From NCBI GenBank assembly GCA_963663245.1, contig OY760143.1, forward strand, positions 620,001-684,000: DNA of 64,000 bases, written 5' to 3'. The notes under the pieces are model-generated. The model worked only from the letters and a program-made list of their open reading frames with translations. It ran no database searches and was not told the DNA's origin. This document shows, piece by piece, positions 19,701 through 28,998 of this stretch; within the stretch, counting starts at the first letter, position 1; each line of letters begins with the position of its first letter. The stretch is from JAFGVL01 sp963663245. Its GTDB lineage: Bacteria; Bacteroidota; Bacteroidia; Bacteroidales; Paludibacteraceae. A program made the translations under genes and the position numbers.

Positions 19701-22700
19701 AGTGATGTTGGTGGCACTATCACCTATTATAGTGATGCTCTTTTAGCTACTTCTGTAGCCGATGAGACAGCAGTTCCAACAAGTGGCACTTATTATGTCT
19801 TAGTAGAAACTGCCTCAGGCTGTCGTGATACCGCAAATATTACAGTAGTAGTTAACCCCAAACCTGTATTAACAGTGATAACTGCTCCATCCGCTGTTTG
19901 TTCTCCAAATACAGTAGATATAACTTCAGGCACCAGTAGTGATATAGGAGGTACCATTACCTATTATAGTGATCCTATTTTAGCAAGTTCTGTTGCTGCT
20001 CCTGCTACGATACCAACAACTGGTACCTACTATGTATTAGTGGAAACGGCTTTAGGTTGTCGCGATACTGCAAGTGTAGCAGTAGCGGTAAATATATGTA
20101 CAGATATTACTCTAACGAGTGCAACAAGTGGAGACCTGTGTTTAAATGAGAATTTTGATATAACCTTAACTATAACAAACGCAGCTGCTGTAGTAGCAAC
20201 ATCAGTTGATATTCAGAACTTATTGCCTGCACAATTTACATATGTATCGGATCTACCTAGCGTAGGGTCTTTTGATGATGTTACCGGTGTATGGGCAATA
20301 GGAGATATAGCTGCTGGAAATGTAGAGACTTTAGTCATTACTGTTACCGGAACAACAGCTGGAGCTACTATTAATAATCAGTCTTACGTGTCAGATGTTA
20401 ATGGCCTTTCTTATGCTAGTTATGCTTTAGCACCAGTTGCTTTACAAGCGGATATAGCTACGACAGTAAACCCCAAGCCAGTATTAACAGTTAATGCTAC
20501 TCCAACTGCTGCATGCTTGCCAAGTAAAGTTGATTTAACAGTCGGCACCAGTAGTGATGTTGGTGGCACTATCACATATTATAGTGATGCTCTTTTAGCT
20601 ACTTCTGTAGTAGATGAGACAGCTATAGTAACAAGTGGCACTTATTATGTATTAGTAGAAACAGCCTCAGGCTGTCGCGATACCGCAAGTATTGCTGTAG
20701 TAGTAAATCCTAAACCAGTATTAACAGTAACAGCTGCACCTGCTGCTGTTTGTGAACCTAATACCATTGATATTACTTCAGGCACCAGTAGTGATATTGG
20801 AGGCACCATCACTTATTATAGCGATGCTCTTTTGACTGCTTTAGTAGCCGATGAGACCGCTATAGTAACAAGTGGCACTTATTATGTTTTAGTAGAGACC
20901 ACTTCAGGTTGCCGCGATACCGCAAATATTACAGTAGTAGTAAATCCAAAACCAGTATTAACAGTAAATGCTACACCTGCTGCAGTATGTGCGCCTAGCA
21001 CAGTAAATTTAACTTTAGGAACCAGTAGTGATATAGGTGGAGCCATTACTTATTATAGCAATGCTATATTAACAACTTCAGTAGCCGATGAGACAGCTGT
21101 TACAACAAGTGGCACTTATTATGTGTTAGTAGAAACAGCCTCAGGCTGTCGCGACACCGCAAGTATTGCCGTAGTAGTCAGTCCTAAACCAGTGTTAACA
21201 GTAACAGCTGCACCTGCTGCTGTTTGTTCTCCCAATACGGTAGATATTACTTCGGGTACCAGTAGTGATATTGCAGGTGTTATCAGCTATTATAGTGATG
21301 TAGTTTTATCTACTTTGGTAGGTGCCCCTGCATCAGTAGCTAGTACAGGTACTTATTATGTTTTAGCAGAAACAGCCTCGGGTTGTCGCGATACCGCAAA
21401 TATTGATGTAACAGTTAATATTTGTACAGTTATAAGTTTGTCGAGTGCAACAAGTGGTGATATTTGTTTCAATGAGAATTTTGATTTAACCTTAACTTTA
21501 TCTAATGCAGCTTCTGTAGTAGCAACATCAGTCGAAGTTAGTAATTTATTACCCGCACAATTTACATATGTTTCAGATGTTCCAAGTGTGGGGTCTTTTG
21601 ATGATGTGACAGGGGTGTGGACATTAGGAGATGTCGCAGCCGGAGACTCAGAAAATCTAGTCATCACTGTAACTGGGACAACTGCCGGAGCTGCTATTAA
21701 TAATCAATCTTATATTTCAGATGTTAATGGAACAACTTATGCTAGTTACGCTGCTGCTCCAGTTGTAATGCAAGCAGCTATCGCAACTACCGTAAATCCC
21801 AAACCAGTGTTAACAGTTAACGCAACACCACTAGCCGTATGTTCACCAAGTACAGTAGACATAACTGTAGGCACTAATAGTGATATAGGAGGCGCCATTA
21901 CTTATTATAGTGATGCACTTTTAGCTTCTCCATTGACAGATGAAACAGCAGTTCCAACAAGTGGCACCTATTATGTATTAGTGGAAACCTCTTCAGGTTG
22001 TCGCGATACTGCAAGTATTGCCGTAGTAGTAAATCCGAAACCAATACTGATAGTAAATGCTACACCATTAGCCGTATGTTCACCAAGTACAGTAGATATA
22101 TCTGTAGGAACAAGTAGTAATATTGGTGGTGCCATTAGCTATTATAGTGATGCTCTTTTAATGTCTCCATTAGCAGATGAAACAGCAGTTCCAACAAGTG
22201 GTACTTATTATGTTTTAGTAGAAACCGCTTTAGGTTGTCGCGATACCGCAAGTGTTGCTGTTATTGTAAATCCCAAACCAGTACTGACAGTAAATGCTAC
22301 ACCCGCAGCAGTATGTGCTCCAGGAATAGTAGATATAACTGTAGGAACAAGTAGTGATATTGGTGGTGTCATTGGCTATTATAGTGATGCAATTTTAGCG
22401 ACATCAGTGGTCGATGAAACAGCAGTTTTAACAAGTGGCACTTATTATGTTTTAGTAGAAATCGCTTCAGCTTGTCGTGATACTGCAAATATAGTAGTGA
22501 CCGTAAATCCCAAACCAGTGTTAACAGTTAACGCAACACCAACAGCCGTATGTTCACCAAGCACAGTAGATATATCTGTAGGTACTAGTAGTGATATTGC
22601 TGGTACCATTAGCTATTATAGTGATGCTCTTTTAATATCTCCATTAGCCGATGAAACAGCAGTTTCAACAAGTGGCACTTATTATGTTTTAGTAGAAACC

Positions 22701-25700
22701 GCTTCAGCATGTCGTGATACTGCAAATATAGTAGTGACCGTAAATCCCAAACCAGTGTTAACAGTTAACGCAACACCAACAGCCGTATGTTCACCAAGCA
22801 CAGTAGATATATCTGTAGGTACTAGTAGTGATATTGCTGGTACCATTAGCTATTATAGTGATGCTCTTTTAATGTCTCCATTAGCCGATGAAACAGCAGT
22901 TTCAACAAGTGGCACTTATTATGTTTTAGTAGAAACCGCTTCAGCATGTCGTGATACTGCAAATATAGTAGTGACCGTAAATCCCAAACCAGTGTTAACA
23001 GTTAACGCAACACCAACAGCCGTATGTTCACCAAGCACAGTAGATATATCTGTAGGTACTAGTAGTGATATTGCTGGTACCATTAGCTATTATAGTGATG
23101 CAGTTTTAGCGACATCAGTGGTCGATGAAACATCAGTTCCAACAAGTGGCACCTATTATGTTTTAGTAGAAACCGCTTCAGGTTGTCGTGATACCGCAAG
23201 TATAGTTGTTATAGTAAACCCAAAACCCGTATTAACAGTACCAAGTTTAGGTGCCGTATGTCCACCATCAACTTTAGATTTGACTTTAGGAACAAGCAGT
23301 AATGTTGCGGGTGTTATCAGCTATTATAGTGATGTAGCTTTAGCCACCCCAGTTGCAGATGAAACTTCTGTAGCTTTAAGTGGTACCTATTATGTATTAG
23401 TAGAAACCGCTGCAGGTTGTCGCGATACTGCAAGTGTTACAGTGACAGTAAATCCCAAACCAGTTTTAACAGTAAATGCTATGCCAGCAGCTGTATGTTC
23501 TCCAGATGTGCTAGATGTAACTGTAGGAACAAGTAGTGATATTGGCGGCACAATTACGTATTATTCAGAAGCTGCTCTATTAATTTCAGTAGTAGATGAG
23601 ACTGCGGTAGCAGTTAGTGGCACCTGCTATGTCTTAGTAGAAACCGCCGCTGGTTGCCGTGATACTGCAAGTATTGTAGTTACAATAGATCCAAAACCAG
23701 AATTGACTGTTAATGCTAGCCCAGTATCAGTGTGTTCACCATCTACAGTTGATATAACTATAGGGACAAGTAGTGATATTGGTGGTGTTATTAGCTATTA
23801 TAGTGATGCTCTTTTAGCTACTCCATTAGTAGATGAGACAACAGTCGCAGTTAGTGGTACCTATTATGTTTTATTAGAAACTGCTGCAGGTTGTCGCGAC
23901 ACTGCAAGTATTACAGTAACAGTAAACCCAAAACCAATATTAACCGTTAATGCTACACCAGCAGGAGTTTGTTTTCCAAGTACGGTAGATATAACAGTAG
24001 GTACTAGTAGTGATATTGGTGGTGTCATTAGCTATTATAGTGATGCTCTTTTAACTGCTTCATTAACTGATGAGACTGCAGTTTCATTTAGTGGAATCTA
24101 TTATGTGTTAGTTGAAACTGCTACAGGTTGTCGCGATACTGCAAGTGTAACAGTCACAATAAATCCCAAGCCAGTATTAACAGTTAATGCTACCCCGATA
24201 GCAGTTTGTTCACCAAGAGCAATTGATATAACTATTGGTACAAGTAGTAATATTGTAGGTGCTATAAGCTATTATAGTGATGTTCTTTTATATAGCCCAG
24301 TTGCCGATGAAACAGCTATAAATTCGAGTGGTTCTTATTATGTGTTAGTAGAAACAGGATTAGGTTGTCGTGATACTACAAGTATAGTAGTGTCAATTAG
24401 TCCAAAGCCAATATTGACAGTCAATGCTACACCAGCAGCTGTCTGTTACCCAAGTACAGTTGATTTAACTGTAGGTGCAAGTAGTAATATTGCAGGTACT
24501 ATAAGCTATTATAGTGATCCTTCTTTATCCGTAATATTAGCGAATGAAAGAGCTGTAGCTTCTAGTGGAATTTACTATGTTTTAGTAGAAACTGCATTAG
24601 GTTGTCGCGATACCGCAAGTATTTCGGTGGTAGTAAATCCAAAACCAGTGTTAACGGTTAATGCAGTGCGAGCATCAGAGTGTTCTCCTGCAACAGTTGA
24701 TTTAAATGTAGGAACAACTAGTGATATTGCTGGAAATATTTCTTATTTCACGAATGCAGCCTTAACTTTTCCTGTTACTAATCCAGCAAGCATTTCTAAT
24801 AGTGGAATATATTCAGTATTAGTAGAAACGGCTTTAACATGTCGCGATACTGCAAGTATTGATGTAACTATAAATCCAGAGGTAGTTATTACTTTGGCTA
24901 GTAGTGTCAGTACTTTATCTCAAAATATTTGTATTGGAGTTCCAATTGAAAATATAATTTATAATTTATCTGGAGGAGCTACTGGAGTTACAGTGAGTGG
25001 TTTGCCTGCAGGGGTGAGTTATGATTTCGTTGGTGGTGTTTTAACTATAAGGGGAACTCCAGTTGTAGCTGGGTTAGCTAATTATACTATTACAACTACT
25101 GGTCATATGGCACCATGTGTTGAAGTTGTTATTATAGATTCAATTATTGTTAATGAATTACCAGTCCCTGTTATTACTGGTGATGTTATACTTTGTGCTG
25201 AAACAGTAGGAAATGTTTATAAAACAGATGCAGTTAATAATAGTAATTATACTTGGGTAGTTTCGCCAGGAGGAACAGTTACTTCTGTTGGAGGAGATGA
25301 AATTACAGTAACATGGGATTTAGATGGTCCGCAAACAGTAAGTGTTAATTATATGAATGAATTTGGATGTGATGCTACTATTCCAACTGTTTATAATGTT
25401 GCTGTTCAGCCAATTCCAGATGCCCCATTAATGGAAGATTATGCTACCTGTAAAACTACAGGGACTGTTAATTGGACAAGTACTATTAAGGAAGCTTCAG
25501 GTGGAAGTTTATACTGGTTTCATAATCAGTATGGTGGAAATTCATTTTCGCCTAAAAACGTAGATAAATCTATATTAAGTTCCGAAACTCTATATGCTTC
25601 TATTATTAATTCAACAGGGTGTGAGTCATCCCGTTCTCCTGTAACTATAGCAGTTAATAGTATTCCTATTGTTTCCGTTGATCAAGAGGATATTGCTAAT

Positions 25701-26141
25701 ATTCAGATTGAAGCAACAAATGGGACTTCACCTTATAATTATACTGTTGGAAATGAAAGTGGGTCATTTCTTGGTTCTTATAATGTTGGAATGTTGTCAT
25801 TTGGACTTAATGAATTAGAAGTTGTTGATGCAAATTCTTGTAAATCAAAACTGAGTTTTTATATTGACCCTATACCATTAGTGCCAGATAAGTTCTTTTC
25901 TCCTAATGAAGACAGTAATAATAATGTTTGGAATATTGAGAATATTCAATTTTATCCAAAAACTGAAATATTTATCTATGATAGATATGGAAAAGAGCTA
26001 CAAGAGTACAAAGGAATTAATTTCAATGGGTGGGATGGTACTTATAATGGAAGTAAAATGCCGACAACTGATTATTGGTACGTGATTCAAGTTAGAGAAA
26101 CGGGTAAACGACTCGTTGGTCACTTTTTGTTGAAACGATAA
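16791..26141 (+). CDS. Giant T9SS type B surface adhesin (3116 aa), Ig-unit rich
   Basis: A signal peptide ends near residue 24 (NFSYSQ). The head (about 25-445) carries GQYDIVMIGSQVMQPLW, DCDDDMSTFQSSSAYLDF and WSLIVVFTPPNCPNR, closely matching the 6377 protein. After a DUF11-like segment and two divergent Ig-like units come about 21 Ig-like units of 79 residues (type B: PKPVLTVNATP, C.PSTVDI.VGTSSD, GCRDTA), interrupted by two DUF11-like domains coded near 20099-20470 and 21421-21800. A PKD-like region and a conserved stalk lead to the type B sorting domain (coded from about 25880), ending KRLVGHFLLKR. No companion gene precedes it; it follows a terminator and has its own terminator, so it is probably transcribed alone. 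Likely an exported surface adhesin; ligand unknown. Confidence 0.92.
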   Translation: MKLRILFKLTVLFFYCSINFSYSQTVRYTNKGQYDIVMIGSQVMQPLWLNYATSSDFYLDIIRSATTAEQLSCAWNLSLNNELGGGRGIAEDDQGLLNVAPIAAMDAGATEAHTALGYADCDDDMSTFQSSSAYLDFLGQDACTTIEAAFLYWVGGLGDVVTYAPYPGTPTSRSHAGGATGEVVDETQCLFKAPGDVAYTPVTGINFGGGSSKYYCVADVTALMTTGGDYWVANVQSETNTSSAVSGWSLIVVFTPPNCPNRTVKIWDDSMNEGANITLNFDAGDVPVVGNSISYLGFIGIDTEDTFYNLYNDAGNNVAAALANAPLSNITFKSNTAPAVTIQPFTDGDQPAFTQYDRDGTWLTDDARDGLVSSQITSYVKGTNTNGNQITRMPDMKYTCGYDSHHMKLPAGAMGAGAASAILTLPDELYGGSNEIMAYMAIELEQPKLYINETVSSPTVLLNGILTYTMSIPNYGNAVSRVTADNYVTTTLDIPVDYEVGTIAYTDRNGNPISSSPGGRAPEITGQGTDAESLKFYVPAIAAADPMTGIPTDSVFISYDVRVVKPVGDPVWDDCRRIISNSSTIFYDTAEGLFLQSESNSGNGCGGVLDPVNSYVDDPLLNASGVTLVITDPALVCAPNTVDITAAAIVAGSDAGLVYSYFEDADTLISLASPAAIAVSGTYYIKGDELTGCDAVMPVVVSIDPQPSVTITDPLPVCAPLTVDLTDAAIVAGSTVGLTYTYWTDIAATIPLASPAAVTATGIYYIRGATGGGCASVQAVSVVVNPKPVLTVNATPAAICLPNTINLTLGTSSDVGGTITYYSNATLTTSVPDETAVATGGTYYVLVETLSGCRDTANITVVVNPKPVLTVNATPAAVCAPNTVNLTSGTSSDIGGTITYYSNAILTTSVADETAVSTSGTYYVLVETASGCRDTANITVVVHPKPVLTVNATPAAICAPSTVNLTSGTSSDVGGTITYYSDALLATSVADETAVPTSGTYYVLVETASGCRDTANITVVVNPKPVLTVITAPSAVCSPNTVDITSGTSSDIGGTITYYSDPILASSVAAPATIPTTGTYYVLVETALGCRDTASVAVAVNICTDITLTSATSGDLCLNENFDITLTITNAAAVVATSVDIQNLLPAQFTYVSDLPSVGSFDDVTGVWAIGDIAAGNVETLVITVTGTTAGATINNQSYVSDVNGLSYASYALAPVALQADIATTVNPKPVLTVNATPTAACLPSKVDLTVGTSSDVGGTITYYSDALLATSVVDETAIVTSGTYYVLVETASGCRDTASIAVVVNPKPVLTVTAAPAAVCEPNTIDITSGTSSDIGGTITYYSDALLTALVADETAIVTSGTYYVLVETTSGCRDTANITVVVNPKPVLTVNATPAAVCAPSTVNLTLGTSSDIGGAITYYSNAILTTSVADETAVTTSGTYYVLVETASGCRDTASIAVVVSPKPVLTVTAAPAAVCSPNTVDITSGTSSDIAGVISYYSDVVLSTLVGAPASVASTGTYYVLAETASGCRDTANIDVTVNICTVISLSSATSGDICFNENFDLTLTLSNAASVVATSVEVSNLLPAQFTYVSDVPSVGSFDDVTGVWTLGDVAAGDSENLVITVTGTTAGAAINNQSYISDVNGTTYASYAAAPVVMQAAIATTVNPKPVLTVNATPLAVCSPSTVDITVGTNSDIGGAITYYSDALLASPLTDETAVPTSGTYYVLVETSSGCRDTASIAVVVNPKPILIVNATPLAVCSPSTVDISVGTSSNIGGAISYYSDALLMSPLADETAVPTSGTYYVLVETALGCRDTASVAVIVNPKPVLTVNATPAAVCAPGIVDITVGTSSDIGGVIGYYSDAILATSVVDETAVLTSGTYYVLVEIASACRDTANIVVTVNPKPVLTVNATPTAVCSPSTVDISVGTSSDIAGTISYYSDALLISPLADETAVSTSGTYYVLVETASACRDTANIVVTVNPKPVLTVNATPTAVCSPSTVDISVGTSSDIAGTISYYSDALLMSPLADETAVSTSGTYYVLVETASACRDTANIVVTVNPKPVLTVNATPTAVCSPSTVDISVGTSSDIAGTISYYSDAVLATSVVDETSVPTSGTYYVLVETASGCRDTASIVVIVNPKPVLTVPSLGAVCPPSTLDLTLGTSSNVAGVISYYSDVALATPVADETSVALSGTYYVLVETAAGCRDTASVTVTVNPKPVLTVNAMPAAVCSPDVLDVTVGTSSDIGGTITYYSEAALLISVVDETAVAVSGTCYVLVETAAGCRDTASIVVTIDPKPELTVNASPVSVCSPSTVDITIGTSSDIGGVISYYSDALLATPLVDETTVAVSGTYYVLLETAAGCRDTASITVTVNPKPILTVNATPAGVCFPSTVDITVGTSSDIGGVISYYSDALLTASLTDETAVSFSGIYYVLVETATGCRDTASVTVTINPKPVLTVNATPIAVCSPRAIDITIGTSSNIVGAISYYSDVLLYSPVADETAINSSGSYYVLVETGLGCRDTTSIVVSISPKPILTVNATPAAVCYPSTVDLTVGASSNIAGTISYYSDPSLSVILANERAVASSGIYYVLVETALGCRDTASISVVVNPKPVLTVNAVRASECSPATVDLNVGTTSDIAGNISYFTNAALTFPVTNPASISNSGIYSVLVETALTCRDTASIDVTINPEVVITLASSVSTLSQNICIGVPIENIIYNLSGGATGVTVSGLPAGVSYDFVGGVLTIRGTPVVAGLANYTITTTGHMAPCVEVVIIDSIIVNELPVPVITGDVILCAETVGNVYKTDAVNNSNYTWVVSPGGTVTSVGGDEITVTWDLDGPQTVSVNYMNEFGCDATIPTVYNVAVQPIPDAPLMEDYATCKTTGTVNWTSTIKEASGGSLYWFHNQYGGNSFSPKNVDKSILSSETLYASIINSTGCESSRSPVTIAVNSIPIVSVDQEDIANIQIEATNGTSPYNYTVGNESGSFLGSYNVGMLSFGLNELEVVDANSCKSKLSFYIDPIPLVPDKFFSPNEDSNNNVWNIENIQFYPKTEIFIYDRYGKELQEYKGINFNGWDGTYNGSKMPTTDYWYVIQVRETGKRLVGHFLLKR
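19147..24880 (+). repeat. Ig-unit array (about 21 units, 237-bp period) with two DUF11 interruptions
   Basis: The 237-bp units are more diverged than in the other arrays except for three almost identical successive units near 22503-23213, which share NATPTAVCSPSTVDISVG. Units are separated by PKP-containing linkers. Confidence 0.88.
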
Positions 26142-26162
26142 ATATATGTGTGTTGTGTATTA

Positions 26163-26195
26163 AAAAAAGAGTTGCTTGTTAAGCAGCTCTTTTTT
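26163..26195 (+). terminator. Rho-independent terminator after the 3116-aa adhesin gene
   Basis: The stem GAGTTGCTT (26169-26177) with AAGCAGCTC (26181-26189) contains one G-T wobble and a 3-nt loop, is flanked by A residues and is followed by six T residues. It separates the adhesin gene from the hydrogenase operon. Confidence 0.85.
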
Positions 26196-26240
26196 GTTAA
26201 TATATATTGAAAAATATGTTCTTTAGCAGGAAAATAATCA

Positions 26241-26336
26241 TTTGATTAAAGAAATAAATCCTTAATTTAGCAGAGCTTTTGATTAGAGAAATAAATCTCT
26301 AATTAAAAATTGCTCTATTATTAGAATAGAGCAATT
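26241..26336 (+). promoter_or_regulatory. hydG leader: duplicated element and three inverted repeats
   Basis: A roughly 28-bp element beginning TTTGATTA is present twice, at 26241 and 26278. The second copy contains a perfect hairpin ATTAGAGA-AATAAA-TCTCTAAT and the first an imperfect version. A 12-bp perfect stem follows, AATTGCTCTATT (26308-26319) with AATAGAGCAATT (26325-26336), ending 25 bp before the hydG ATG. There is no T run after it, so an operator or mRNA leader structure is likelier than a terminator. TTTG (26241-26244) and TAATTTAG (26263-26270) are a weak promoter match. Confidence 0.5.
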
Positions 26337-26361
26337 GCTGTTTATAAGTAATGAAACGTAA

Positions 26362-27789
26362 ATGAAATTCACTCCAGAAGTATATAGTATAAAAGATGAA
26401 CCAATGAAGCCTTTCATTGATGCAGATGAATTATGGAGTATTATAGAAAAGGCGATACCAACTAAGCAAAGAGTTGAAGAAATAATAGCAAAATCAATTG
26501 CTAAGAATCGGTTGAATTTAGAGGAAGTTGCCGTTTTAATTAATGCTGATGATGTAGAATCTGTTGAGCTTATTAAAGAAGGAGCTCGCACTCTTAAGAA
26601 AAATGTATATGGTAATAGAATAGTTTTATTCGCACCCTTATATATAGGGAATAAATGCTCTAATAATTGTACGTATTGTGGCTTTCGTGCTTCCAATAAA
26701 GAGGCGCAGAGAATGACCTTGGATGACCCTCAAATTATTAAAGAGATAGAATCTTTAGAAGATAATGGTCAGAAACGATTAATATTAGTTTATGGTGAAC
26801 ATGAACAATATAGTCCTGAATTTATAGCGAATTCAGTGAGAGTTGCCTACAGTGTTAAAAAAGGGAACGGTGAAATACGCCGAGTTAATATTAATGCAGC
26901 TCCTTTAGATATAGAAGGATTTAAAATTGTAAAAGAATCGGGTATAGGAACATTTCAAGTATTTCAAGAAACTTATAATAAAGAAGCCTATAAGACTTAT
27001 CACTTACGTGGGAAGAAAGCAGATTTTGACTATCGACTTACTTCTTTAGATAGAGCACAAGAAGCAGGATTAGATGATGTTGGTATTGGAGCTTTATTTG
27101 GTTTGTACGATTGGCGTTTTGACGTAATGGGATTGGTGAGACATACCAATCATTTAGAGGCATGTTACAATGTAGGGCCACATACTATATCATTTCCTAG
27201 AATTAAAGATGCTACAACACTTGATTTAGGAGATAAATATTTCGTGAGTGACGCCGATTTTACTCGCTTGGTGGCAATTCTTCGTTTAGCAGTTCCGTAT
27301 ACCGGAATGATATTGACTGCAAGAGAACCTGCAAACTTAAGAAATGAGATAATCCAATACGGAGTTTCGCAAATTGATGGTGGAACTAAGATTGAAATGG
27401 GTTCGTATGCTAAATCACAAGAAAAGGACCAAGATTTAAATAAAGGGCAATTTAGAATTAATGACGACCGCTCATTAAACGATATTATTAATGAATTAGT
27501 AGAGCAAGGAATGATGCCATCTTTTTGTACCTCTTGTTATCGTACTGGTAGAACAGGAGAACATTTTATGGAATTCTCTGTTCCCGGCTTTATTAAAAAA
27601 TTCTGTACGCCTAATGCCATTCTTACTTTTGCTGAGTACTTGTGTGATTATGCACCAGAGGATACTGCAAAAAAAGGTTGGGCTTTAATAGAAAAAGAAT
27701 TGAAAGAAGTGGACGACGATAAAATATCAAAGCTTCTGTACGAACGAATAGATTTAATAAAAGAAGGAAAACGCGATTTGTATTTTTAG
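26362..27789 (+). CDS. hydG: [FeFe]-hydrogenase maturase HydG (radical SAM tyrosine lyase)
   Basis: HydG cleaves tyrosine to supply the CO and cyanide ligands of the H-cluster. The 475-residue length is normal for the family. The radical SAM motif CX3CX2C is at C99, C103 and C106 (CSNNCTYC), and the HydG-specific C-terminal motif CX2CX22C is at C389, C392 and C415, where it binds the second iron-sulfur cluster. That second motif separates it from ThiH, the nearest alternative. The ATG at 26362 is used because an upstream ATG at 26351 runs into a stop after four codons. It is the first gene of the hyd operon, ends 3 bp before hydF, and follows a leader with several inverted repeats. Confidence 0.96.
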   Translation: MKFTPEVYSIKDEPMKPFIDADELWSIIEKAIPTKQRVEEIIAKSIAKNRLNLEEVAVLINADDVESVELIKEGARTLKKNVYGNRIVLFAPLYIGNKCSNNCTYCGFRASNKEAQRMTLDDPQIIKEIESLEDNGQKRLILVYGEHEQYSPEFIANSVRVAYSVKKGNGEIRRVNINAAPLDIEGFKIVKESGIGTFQVFQETYNKEAYKTYHLRGKKADFDYRLTSLDRAQEAGLDDVGIGALFGLYDWRFDVMGLVRHTNHLEACYNVGPHTISFPRIKDATTLDLGDKYFVSDADFTRLVAILRLAVPYTGMILTAREPANLRNEIIQYGVSQIDGGTKIEMGSYAKSQEKDQDLNKGQFRINDDRSLNDIINELVEQGMMPSFCTSCYRTGRTGEHFMEFSVPGFIKKFCTPNAILTFAEYLCDYAPEDTAKKGWALIEKELKEVDDDKISKLLYERIDLIKEGKRDLYF

Positions 27790-27792
27790 ATT

Positions 27793-28998
27793 ATGGCAAA
27801 AGGAAGAGATATAAAACCACACATTGGTATATTCGGACGAAGAAACAACGGGAAAAGTTCATTTATTAATGCACTTACTGGTTTGGACGTTGCTATTGTT
27901 TCAGAAGTAGCTGGAACCACAACAGACCCTGTTAAAAAATCGATGGAGATTTTTGGAGTAGGCCCAGCCATTATTGTAGATACAGCAGGTATCGACGATA
28001 GTGGAGATTTGGGTGAAAAAAGAATTGCAAAAACCTTAGATGTAATTGCTCAAATAGACTGTGCAATTCTTATTCTTGCGGAGAATGTTTTTGGTTCACA
28101 TGAGTTGGAATTAATAGAGCAATTTAGTACGTATGGTATTCCGTATTTTATTGTACACAATAAGTCAGACATTACGCCACTAAAAAAAGAAACAATTAAA
28201 GAAATACAAGAGAGTATTTCGACTGCAATCGTAGAATTTAGTGCTGTAACAAAAACGAATCTTGAACTAATCATTGAAACAATAATTGCCACCATTCCCG
28301 AAACAACTTATCAAACACCTTCTTTGTTTAATGGGATGTTAGAAAGAGGTGATTTGGTAATGCTAATTACGCCTATCGATTCAGAATGCCCTGATGGAAG
28401 AATGATTCTCCCACAAGTAAAAGCTATTAGGGATGTGCTTGATAACGATGCCATTAATATAGTGGTAAAAGAAACAGAAGCTGAAATGGTATTCAAGGCT
28501 GGCATTAAACCAAAACTAGTGGTCACTGATAGTCAGGCATTTAAATTTGTCGACAGTATCATTCCAAAAGATATTCCCTTAACAGGATTTAGCGTGGCTT
28601 ATGCACATATGCGTGGTCCATTTGACAACTATGTAGCAGGAGCAAAAGCTTTAGATACATTAAAAGCTGGTGATAGAGTGTTGATATTAGAATCATGTAC
28701 ACATCAAGTGAGTTGTGAAGATATAGGAAGATTTAAAATGCCTACATGGATGAATATGTTTACCAAGCAAGAAATTGATTTTGATGTAGTAGCTGGATTA
28801 GATGCATTGACAAGACCTGTGAAAGATTATGCTTTAGTTATTCAGTGTGGCGGATGTATGATAACTAAAAAGCAACTAAAAAGCAGATTGATGCCTTTTA
28901 TTGAAGCTGGCATTCCTGTAACGAATTATGGAATTGCTATTGCTTATATGCATGGCGTATACGAAAGAGCTATTCAACCTTTTGTGCAACAAAAGTAG
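27793..28998 (+). CDS. hydF: [FeFe]-hydrogenase maturation GTPase HydF
   Basis: HydF is the scaffold and GTPase on which the 2Fe subcluster is assembled before transfer to HydA. The 401-residue protein has a P-loop GRRNNGKS (15-22), a G3 motif DTAG, a G4 motif NKSD, and the C-terminal cluster-binding pattern CTH followed by 47 residues and CGGC. All expected motifs are present, so the gene looks intact. It starts 3 bp after hydG and its stop codon directly abuts the hydE start, indicating translational coupling. Ordinary Era-like GTPases lack the C-terminal cysteine pattern, which makes the assignment firm. Confidence 0.96.
   Translation: MAKGRDIKPHIGIFGRRNNGKSSFINALTGLDVAIVSEVAGTTTDPVKKSMEIFGVGPAIIVDTAGIDDSGDLGEKRIAKTLDVIAQIDCAILILAENVFGSHELELIEQFSTYGIPYFIVHNKSDITPLKKETIKEIQESISTAIVEFSAVTKTNLELIIETIIATIPETTYQTPSLFNGMLERGDLVMLITPIDSECPDGRMILPQVKAIRDVLDNDAINIVVKETEAEMVFKAGIKPKLVVTDSQAFKFVDSIIPKDIPLTGFSVAYAHMRGPFDNYVAGAKALDTLKAGDRVLILESCTHQVSCEDIGRFKMPTWMNMFTKQEIDFDVVAGLDALTRPVKDYALVIQCGGCMITKKQLKSRLMPFIEAGIPVTNYGIAIAYMHGVYERAIQPFVQQK

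Noticed and set aside
26283..26696. Reverse-strand open frame of 137 codons overlapping the hydG start and leader
   Set aside because: It overlaps conserved hydG codons including the radical SAM motif and its composition looks like a shadow.
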